Positions 24,061-29,761 of a stretch of DNA of 35,216 nt are shown piece by piece. This DNA is from Deltaproteobacteria bacterium (GTDB lineage: Bacteria; Desulfobacterota; Dissulfuribacteria; Dissulfuribacterales; UBA3076). Every line of letters begins with the position of its first letter. Position 1 is the first letter of the stretch. Under the pieces are notes generated by a model. It was not told where the DNA came from and made no database searches. It saw only the letters and a list, made by a program, of their open reading frames with translations. The position numbers and the translations under genes are program-made. Location: positions 1 through 35,216 of the forward strand of contig PQXD01000001.1 in assembly GCA_003194485.1 (NCBI GenBank). The letters run 5' to 3'.

Positions 24061-24903
24061 ATGTTTATGGAACAATATGTTGCAGCAGTCGAGGAGACTG
24101 TAGATTTTTTTCAGAGAGAGTTGCCCTGGACCCCGGATGTATGTCTGATGCTGGGCACAGGCATGGGAGGTGTAGCCCAGGCAATGGATGTGGCATGGGC
24201 GGCCTTCTATGGTGATATTCCCAACTTTCCGGTATCCACTTCTCCTGAACACACCGGGAAGCTCCTGCTGGGTGAGATCGGGAATGCCAGGGTTGCGCTG
24301 TTTCAGGGAAGATTTCACTTCTATGAGGGCTACAGGACAAGGGAGCTTACATTACCCGTTCGGGTAATGGCCGGCCTGGGGGCAAAGGTGCTGATCGGGT
24401 GTAACGCTGCAGGGGGCCTTAATCTGGATTTTTCCTCAGGGGATCTGATGCTGATCAGGGATCATATAAACCTTATCCCGGATAATCCGTTGAGGGGGGC
24501 CAATATGGACAGATGGGGCCCGAGATTCCCTGACCTTTCAAAGGCGTATTCTGTCACACTCAGGAAAAAGATGGTTCAAGTGGCCGGGAATCTGGGGATG
24601 ACATTGAGGGATGGTGTATTTGTGGCTGTTCCAGGCCCCAGCCTGGAGACCCCTGCAGAGACCAGAGCTCTCAGGATGATTGGTGCGGATGCCGTGGCCA
24701 TGTCCCTGGTGCCGGAGGTAATCGTTGCTGTTCATGCAGGGATGGAAGTGCTTGGAATCTCGGTTATTGCCAATATAAACGATCCGGACAATTTCCAACC
24801 CATCCTTATAGAGGACGTTATAGCTCAGGCACATGAGGCGGAGCACCTGCTCGAACGTCTTCTGGTGGCTTTTCTAAAGGAGTTCTTTGAGTGGAGTCAG
24901 TAG
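24061..24903 (+). CDS. Purine nucleoside phosphorylase
   Basis: A 280-residue trimeric-type PNP/MTA phosphorylase. Conserved segments: LMLGTGMGGVA, FQGRFHFYEGY (phosphate and base pocket), CNAAGGLNLDFSSGDLMLIRDHIN, VPGPSLETPAETRALRMIGADAVAMSLVPEVI, and NDP. It cleaves purine (deoxy)ribonucleosides with phosphate; MSxVPE with a following V rather than T is typical of the PNP subtype, but MTA phosphorylase cannot be excluded. Its end overlaps the SAH/MTA deaminase start by 13 nt: deamination of S-adenosylhomocysteine or methylthioadenosine to the inosine form, then phosphorolysis, would be a coherent two-step salvage unit (inference). Confidence 0.85.
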   Translation: MFMEQYVAAVEETVDFFQRELPWTPDVCLMLGTGMGGVAQAMDVAWAAFYGDIPNFPVSTSPEHTGKLLLGEIGNARVALFQGRFHFYEGYRTRELTLPVRVMAGLGAKVLIGCNAAGGLNLDFSSGDLMLIRDHINLIPDNPLRGANMDRWGPRFPDLSKAYSVTLRKKMVQVAGNLGMTLRDGVFVAVPGPSLETPAETRALRMIGADAVAMSLVPEVIVAVHAGMEVLGISVIANINDPDNFQPILIEDVIAQAHEAEHLLERLLVAFLKEFFEWSQ

Positions 24904-26198
24904 ATTTTCTGATATGTGGTGAAATTCTCATATCTCACCCGGATGATTCCCCAATCCCTGGTGGAGCTGTTGCCGTGAGAGATGATACTATCGTTGCAGC
25001 CGGTCCCTTGTCTGAACTTGCAAAAAGTTATGTTGCAAAGAAGACGATAGACAGGCCCTGCGGACTCATACTGCCGGGACTCATAAATTCCCATACCCAT
25101 GCAGCCATGATCCTCTTCAGGGGCCTTGCCGATGACCTCCCTCTTAAAACATGGCTGGAGGACCACATATTCCCTGCCGAGGCCAGGCTGACTTCGGAAC
25201 TTGTAGCCCTTGGGACCGAGCTCGCCTGTGCAGAAATGATACGGTGCGGAACCACGGGCTTTGTGGACATGTACCTGTTTGAAGACAGCGTTGCCTCGGT
25301 GACTGACAGGGTAGGGCTCAGGGCCTGGCTTGGAGAGGGAGTGTTTGATTTTCCGTCGCCAGCGTTTCCCTCAGGGGAAGAGGCCCTTAAAGAGACGGAA
25401 CGCTTAATGGACAAATGGAAGGGGCATCCGAGGATCACTATAACCGTAGACCCTCATACTCCATATACCTGCAGACCTGAACTGCTCCGGCGCTCACAGA
25501 AATTGGCAGAGGCCGGGGACACACCGATAGTAATCCACCTTGCCGAGACAGAATGGGAGAACGCGGAGATACGAAGACTTCATGGAATTTCTCCTGTAAA
25601 GTATCTGGACAGGCTCGGCCTTCTTGGAGATCGACTGCTTGCCATCCATTGCATGAGCTTGAGCAAAGATGACATATCGCTTCTGGCACGGAGAGATGTA
25701 CGGGTGGTTCATTGCCCGGAGAGTAATCTCAAACTGGCCTCCGGGATCGCGCCTGTGCCGGAACTCCTTGAAGCCGGTGTGGTAGTGACCTTGGGGACGG
25801 ACGGGGCTGCCAGCAACAATGACCTTGATCTCATGAGTGAGATGGATACTGCCGCAAAGCTGCATAAGGGAATCAGAAAAGATCCAACCCTGATATCTGC
25901 CACTGAGGCCTTTTCCATGGCCACTACCTGGGCCGCAAAGGCCTTACACAGGGAGGACCTTGGATGCCTGCGCGAAGGGGCAATGGCAGACCTGGTGGTG
26001 GTGGACATGAATCAGGTTCACCTCCGGCCTTGCTACAATCCGGTATCCCATCTGGTCTATGTGGCAAGGAGCGGAGACGTGCAGGATGTCATGGTGGCAG
26101 GCCGTATGCTCATGAAAGACAGGGTGCTTACTACCATTGACGAAAAGAGACTGCTTGAGAAACTTTCAAAGGCTGTGAGGGAATTAGGGCTAAATTAG
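24891..26198 (+). CDS. mtaD: SAH/5'-methylthioadenosine deaminase (amidohydrolase)
   Basis: 435 residues of the amidohydrolase superfamily, MtaD/SsnA type. Metal ligands: H68 and H70 in INSHTHAAM, H216 in VIHLAETEWE, H253 in AIHCMSL and D304 in GTDGAASNNDLDLM; the E-x2 catalytic acid follows H216. The N- and C-terminal beta-sandwich strands flank the barrel as usual. The enzyme deaminates S-adenosylhomocysteine or methylthioadenosine to the inosyl form, relieving product inhibition of methyltransferases. GTG start 24891 lies inside the last codons of the upstream PNP gene, so the two are coupled. Confidence 0.85.
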   Translation: MESVDFLICGEILISHPDDSPIPGGAVAVRDDTIVAAGPLSELAKSYVAKKTIDRPCGLILPGLINSHTHAAMILFRGLADDLPLKTWLEDHIFPAEARLTSELVALGTELACAEMIRCGTTGFVDMYLFEDSVASVTDRVGLRAWLGEGVFDFPSPAFPSGEEALKETERLMDKWKGHPRITITVDPHTPYTCRPELLRRSQKLAEAGDTPIVIHLAETEWENAEIRRLHGISPVKYLDRLGLLGDRLLAIHCMSLSKDDISLLARRDVRVVHCPESNLKLASGIAPVPELLEAGVVVTLGTDGAASNNDLDLMSEMDTAAKLHKGIRKDPTLISATEAFSMATTWAAKALHREDLGCLREGAMADLVVVDMNQVHLRPCYNPVSHLVYVARSGDVQDVMVAGRMLMKDRVLTTIDEKRLLEKLSKAVRELGLN

Positions 26199-26242
26199 GA
26201 AACTACACGGTAATTTCTTACTCCCCGTTTGGCAGAAGGAAT

Positions 26243-26509
26243 GTTAATCCCAAATTATGCACTTCAAACACCGAACAATAAGGAACAAATAGAAAAATCA
26301 GTAAATTATGGTGTATTGTCCAGTTTGGAATGTTCACCCAAAAGGTGCATTCCACCGGAGTTAAAAATTGTTCGGTATTTGAAGCCACAAGGGGCAGCCA
26401 ATTTTACTAAATCTGCTTTGTTGTCAGGCACTTGAAGTACAAAAGTACGTCTGCGTGCCTTCCGCCTCGCATCTTTGGCAAACTTGGCTGCTGCATAATT
26501 CGGGTTAAT
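26243..26509. mobile_element. MITE-like nested palindrome after mtaD
   Basis: Outer inverted arms: GTTAATCCCAAATTATGC (26243-26260) against GCATAATTCGGGTTAATA near 26493-26509. Inner arms match at 17 of 18 (26262-26279 and 26367-26384, ending in CCGAACAAT and ATTGTTCGG). The core is a further hairpin TGGAATG-TTCACC/GGTGCATTCCA (26326-26354). The unit has no ORF of its own and fills the gap between convergent genes. The left 27 bp recur next to the helicase at 32660. No transposase is associated. Confidence 0.55.
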
Positions 26510-26513
26510 AGTG

Positions 26514-26964
26514 CTATGGCAACAGGGCAAATGCCTTTTCCACCGCCTCTTTTGCCGACTTGACATAGTGAACGTCTGAGAGATGCTTCCAGGTCTTGAG
26601 GCCAACGACAGGCTTCCACATCTTGAGTGCAAGGGCTATTTCGGACAAGGTACCATGCGAACCTGATATCGCTATCAGCACGTCACAGCTCCTGACGAGT
26701 ATGACGTTTCTGGCGTGCCCCATGCCGGTGACCACAGGGATCTGGATATACGGATTGGCATCTGTGGCCTTGACTCCAGGAAGAATACCAACAGTGAGAC
26801 CACCTGCTTCGACGGCCCCTTTGGCTGATGCCTCCATTACTCCTCCAAGGCCGCCGCAGTAAAGGATGGCCTTATGTTCAGCAACTCTCCGGCCGACCTC
26901 CTCTGCCAATGCACTCAATCCAGGGTCACACAGACCTGCCTCCTATAATCCCGACCCTTGTCAT
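26514..26964 (-). pseudogene. LOG-like protein (TIGR00725 type), frameshifted
   Basis: The main frame gives the Rossmann-like core of the lysine-decarboxylase-like/LOG superfamily: CGGLGGVMEASAKGAVEAGG, VGILPG, NPYIQIPVVTGMGHARNV and the signature GSHGTLSEIALALKMWKPV. The family is about 155-165 residues, and many members are nucleotide-binding proteins of unknown function (not all are cytokinin-type phosphoribohydrolases). The frame is opened upstream only by a TTG at 26918, giving 134 residues. Just before it another frame carries the missing start, ATG 26964 followed by TRVGIIGG, and the joined sequence IGG..CDPGLSALAEEVG restores the family. One extra base near 26937 accounts for the break. 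The ATG lacks a clear ribosome binding site. Confidence 0.7.
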
Positions 26965-26972
26965 TTGTGAGC

Positions 26973-27115
26973 GTTTACAGGTTCAGGGTTCAGCATTAGA
27001 GTCGTTTTTTTCCTTTTTCATGCCTTCTCCATTCAGAACTCACGAATCAACGGTTCAGATTTTCGTTAAACCCTGAACCCTGAACCCTGAACCTCTGAAC
27101 CTCTGAACGTTTACC
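26973..27115. repeat. Inverted word array C (GGTTCAG type)
   Basis: Left arm: GTTTACA, GGTTCAG, GGTTCAG, CATTAGA in 7-nt phase (26973-27000). Right arm on the minus strand from 27115: GTAAAC, then two 8-nt GGTTCAGA words, then three GGTTCAG words. The array lies exactly between the pcm stop and the start of the LOG-like gene, with about 70 bp of unrelated sequence inside. Confidence 0.75.
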
Positions 27116-27120
27116 CTGCC

Positions 27121-27792
27121 TTATGCCTTCCAACCATGATCTCCCACAAGTTTCACAAAGCGGACACCGCCCATATCTTTCTGATGGATTTTACCGCCGG
27201 ACTTTGTAACCTTTATGAGTGTCTGCGAGTATTCATCCCCGACAGGAATGATTAAAATACCTGGGTCATGAAGCTGATCGATAAGCGGCTGAGGCACTGA
27301 GGGTGAACCTGCGGTTACGATTATGGCATCAAAAGGCGCCTCGTCCCGCCAACCCCATGTGCCATCGTCTAACTTGAGGATAACATTTGTGTATTTGAGT
27401 TTTTCCAGAATATTCCTGGCCCTTGTCAGCAAAGCAGGAATGCGTTCCACGCCGTATACAACCCGGGAAAGCTCGGCCAGAACAGCTGCCTGATAGCCCG
27501 AACCTGTTCCCACCTCCAGCACTTTTTCATCACCCTTCAGTTCCAACTGCTGGGTCATCAGGGCCACAATATAAGGTTGGGAGATGGTCTGTCCGCTCCC
27601 GATTGGAAGGGGAAAGTCCCCATATGCCTGGTCCCAGAGCGCCTCGTCTACAAAAAGGTGCCGGGGTACATTGCGCATTGCCTTCAGCACATTGGGATCC
27701 TTGATTCCCCTTCGTTCAATTTGATGGGCAACCATTCTGTCCCTGGCTATCCTGAATTGATTATTGGACTTTGTTTTGGAGGCCCCTAACAT
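27121..27792 (-). CDS. pcm: Protein-L-isoaspartate O-methyltransferase
   Basis: Pcm repairs damaged proteins by methylating isoaspartyl residues with SAM. 223 residues: RMVAHQIERRGIKDPNVLKAM (19-39), PRHLFVDEALWDQAYGD, PIGSGQTISQPYIVALM (the substrate loop), SAM motif VLEVGTGSGYQAAVLAEL, then GVERIPALLTRAR, DGTWGWRDEAPFDAIIVTAG and a closing GGVRFVKL. All family blocks are present. It overlaps the lipoprotein gene upstream by 32 nt, so the two are co-transcribed, and it ends at array C. The first 18 residues are variable; the ATG at about 27735 is an alternative start. Confidence 0.95.
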   Translation of the reverse strand: MLGASKTKSNNQFRIARDRMVAHQIERRGIKDPNVLKAMRNVPRHLFVDEALWDQAYGDFPLPIGSGQTISQPYIVALMTQQLELKGDEKVLEVGTGSGYQAAVLAELSRVVYGVERIPALLTRARNILEKLKYTNVILKLDDGTWGWRDEAPFDAIIVTAGSPSVPQPLIDQLHDPGILIIPVGDEYSQTLIKVTKSGGKIHQKDMGGVRFVKLVGDHGWKA

Positions 27793-28123
27793 AGTATACA
27801 GCTTTGATTACATGTCCTGATTCCATGACAATCTGCAGGCACTCCACTTTTTCTCTCCCCAGATAACGCCCCAGAAAGGGTATACGCTGCCAGAAGTGCC
27901 GGTGGACATCGTAGTAGTACCATTCTTCCTGGCCGGTCTGGTTTGTTCTTTCTGCATTTGGAGGACCAAAGAGATCGGATATCTCGGCCTTGGACTGACC
28001 CTGTTTCACCAGTGAGGCATCTACTGCAAGATATTTTCTGTGCGTGCCTGCGCAGGATGCAAGAAATAACATCAAAGTTCCGATAAGAAAAACTACAGGC
28101 AAGTTATTTTGTCTTATTTTCAT
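27761..28123 (-). CDS. BamE/SmpA-like outer-membrane lipoprotein
   Basis: 120 residues: signal peptide with hydrophobic core (PVVFLIGTLMLF) and lipobox LASC with acylated C24, then a compact domain: SLVKQGQSKAEISDLFGPPN, EEWYYYDV and VECLQIVMESGHVIKAVYY. The VKxGxSxxEIxxLFGPPN..WYY...L.V.F...G.V pattern is that of BamE/OmlA-like (SmpA) lipoproteins, which help outer membrane protein assembly. Whether it is the true BamE is uncertain because small paralogues are common. The ATG at 28123 has only a weak ribosome binding site. Overlap with pcm (32 nt) suggests a shared envelope or stress unit. Confidence 0.7.
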   Translation of the reverse strand: MKIRQNNLPVVFLIGTLMLFLASCAGTHRKYLAVDASLVKQGQSKAEISDLFGPPNAERTNQTGQEEWYYYDVHRHFWQRIPFLGRYLGREKVECLQIVMESGHVIKAVYYVRGLQNKVQ

Positions 28124-28203
28124 TATTTTTTCAGCTTTTAGGCAACTTTATTAAACCATATACAATGTCACAAATCTTTTCAAATAAAAAAAGGATGTAA
28201 TTT

Positions 28204-28566
28204 ATGAGATGCCCGAAGTGCGGAAGAATAAGCTTTGATTATCTTGAGAATTGCCCAAATTGCGGACAGGATCTGAGGGAAATTGCTGCGGGACTTGGAG
28301 GCTTTGCAAAACCGGACCCCGAACTCGTCTGGTTCAGCGAGGATTCCGAGGCAGATAGCATCGGGACCGGGGCCGAAGTCCTTCTTGAAGAGCAAGAAGC
28401 CGGAAATCCAGCGGAACTCTCAAAAATTGATGTCTCCGACCTGGTGGATGCTTCTGACAAAGGCACTAAAACTGGTGTAGAGGAAATTGACTCCGGCGAT
28501 CTTAAGGCTGTGGCTGATGACGAAAGTTTTCAGCAGGCCTTGGATCAGGTCCTGAAAAATGAATGA
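28204..28566 (+). CDS. Zinc-ribbon protein with acidic C-terminus
   Basis: 120 residues. The N-terminus is a rubredoxin-like zinc ribbon, MRCPKCGRISFDYLENCPNCG, that is CxxC-x11-CxxC (residues 3-6 and 18-21). The rest is a low-complexity, strongly acidic tail (many Asp, Glu, Ser) with no membrane segment, ending QQALDQVLKNE. No enzymatic motif. AAGGA lies 8 nt before the ATG. It is divergent from the lipoprotein-pcm pair across 80 bp. A regulatory or scaffold role is possible but unproven. Confidence 0.65.
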   Translation: MRCPKCGRISFDYLENCPNCGQDLREIAAGLGGFAKPDPELVWFSEDSEADSIGTGAEVLLEEQEAGNPAELSKIDVSDLVDASDKGTKTGVEEIDSGDLKAVADDESFQQALDQVLKNE

Positions 28567-28653
28567 CAGATTATAGTCCTGCCCTGATTATACTGCGAAA
28601 AGTCCTGAAACAGGATTCCGCTCAAAATGCTCCGGATGCAGGGCGCTGGAATT

Positions 28654-28710
28654 AGCTCAAAGCTCAAAGACCTATCGTAATCAACCACTTTCAGCTTCAG
28701 GCTTTCAGCT
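28654..28710. repeat. Inverted 7-nt word array D (AGCTGAA type)
   Basis: Left arm: AGCTCAA, AGCTCAA, AGACCTA (28654-28674). Right arm on the minus strand from 28710: AGCTGAA, AGCCTGA, AGCTGAA, AGTGGTT. Each arm is in strict 7-nt phase and the gap between them is about 8 bp, so this is the most compact of the arrays. It lies between the zinc-ribbon gene and tRNA-Val. Confidence 0.7.
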
Positions 28711-28753
28711 CTTATGCAACGCAGTAGATGGGGTATTTTCAGCGGAATCATAC

Positions 28754-28782
28754 TTGAAATAACTGTACTAATAGGCTAAATA
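28754..28782 (+). promoter_or_regulatory. Likely tRNA-Val promoter
   Basis: TTGAAA (28754-28759) and TAAATA (28777-28782) are separated by 17 bp, and the -10 ends about 10 bp before the mature tRNA 5' end. The -35 is near consensus; the -10 is weak. Confidence 0.4.
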
Positions 28783-28792
28783 GTTTTGGCAT

Positions 28793-28868
28793 GGGCGGTT
28801 AACTCAGTGGTTAGAGTGCCATCCTCACACGGTGGAAGTCACTGGTTCAAATCCAGTACCGCCTACCA
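28793..28868 (+). tRNA. tRNA-Val, anticodon CAC
   Basis: A full cloverleaf of 73 nt plus encoded CCA: acceptor GGGCGGT/ACCGCCT (first pair G-U), D-arm, anticodon stem CCATC/GGTGG around loop CTCACAC with anticodon CAC (reads GUG), T-stem ACTGG/CCAGT with loop TTCAAAT, discriminator A, CCA at 28866-28868. Confidence 0.93.
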
Positions 28869-28878
28869 ATAAAATTAG

Positions 28879-28912
28879 AGAGTTATGATGCTTTTTGTCG
28901 TAACTCTTTTTT
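28879..28912 (+). terminator. Rho-independent terminator of tRNA-Val
   Basis: AGAGTTA (28879-28885) and TAACTCT (28901-28907) form the stem around a 15-nt loop, with T run to 28912. It follows the CCA end by about 10 nt. Confidence 0.7.
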
Positions 28913-28989
28913 GTTTCTGCTACCATTTTGCTATCGCCTTGCCTCAAAAACAGTATTTTCAAGCTTGCGCCGATTCCTGATTGGTTTCT

Positions 28990-29335
28990 TTCATCAAGTG
29001 GATAAACATTTTGCTTCCCGGTATGCCGGTAATATGTGGCACGCGGGATGCTTAAAGCCTCACAGGCCGCCTTTCTCCCAACATCACAACTCAACTCGGT
29101 AACAGCACTCATCAGCTCTTCTCTACGCCTGGTTGGGGAATGCCCGGGATCTCTGAGATTTTTTTTGAACCTCGATAATGGTCTCAGCTTGCCTGAGTTT
29201 TTCGTTCAGCCTTCTGTTCTCCCGTTCCAGCTGGGCAACGACTTGGCAAGCGGGTTGACCTCCTTGGCCTTACGACCCCGCTTCTTGGGAGCAAGGCCTT
29301 GCAACTCCCCCTTATATACTCCCTGCTTCGCAAGG
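28990..29335 (-). pseudogene. Degenerate IS3-family transposase remnant
   Basis: Pieces of an OrfA/OrfB pair are spread over different frames. Frame 1 (about 29335-29245) reads SLAKQGVYKGELQGLAPKKR followed by GRKAKEVNPLAK. Frame 2 (about 29245-29130) reads QLERENRRLNEKLRQAETII followed by EVQKKSQ. A separate ATG at 29112 opens with SAVTELSCDVGRKAACEALS then IPRATYYRH. KKRGRK...ENxxL...AExIIEVQKK and AACxALxxPRATYYR are typical of the helix-turn-helix part of IS3-type transposases. Several shifts and loss of the catalytic DDE part make it dead. The 3' end fades before the tRNA terminator. Confidence 0.6.
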
Positions 29336-29621
29336 GATGATCTTTGGATCCTGTTGCGCCCTGTTCATTCCTGTAGCCTATGTCATGGAGGTACACGGCA
29401 TAGAGGAGGATAAATACCTCGGCGGGCTTGAGCTTTTCCTTGAACTCGTCCGGAATGAGGCGGTCCAGGTAACCTTCCAGCCTTCCTGAATGATCTATGC
29501 CGTTCTTTTCTATGCCTTCAAGCCAACTCGGGGCTTCTTCCCTGACTCTTGAGATATGATCATGGAAATCTATCCCGCCGTCTGTTGTCTTCTCCTCTAT
29601 GAGTCTGTCATCAAGGCGCAT
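29310..29621 (-). pseudogene. N-terminal fragment of an HD-domain protein
   Basis: Starts at ATG 29621 with GGGAGG 6 nt upstream, a strong signal that a real gene began here. About 104 residues can be read: GIDFHDHISRVREEAPSWL, IDHSGRLEGYLDRLIP, then LLYAVYLHDIGYRNE with the HD pair and DHPLRSREYI, the layout of metal-dependent HD phosphohydrolase domains (catalytic H...HD). After SREYI the frame continues as IS3-remnant sequence, so the downstream half (with the final Asp) has been lost to the insertion. The full protein would have been at least 300 residues. Its substrate cannot be judged. Confidence 0.6.
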
Positions 29622-29761
29622 CCAAAACCTCCCTGCTCAAGCCGCAAAGCACGGGGCTTCTGTCGTGGATAGTAACCGGGAAGATAGTAAACTAAAATCT
29701 TCTGTAAGTATACTCTACACGGCTATAAACTACTTTTGGCTTGCTATGTAAGGATGCGGAA
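29622..29761. other. Spacer between the helicase and the HD fragment
   Basis: 140 bp with no gene. AT-rich with no clear repeat or strong hairpin. Confidence 0.3.

Noticed and set aside
28825-28870. Minus-strand frame ending in GGTGFEPVTSTV
   Set aside because: This is the antisense reading of the tRNA-Val gene, a common false protein tail.
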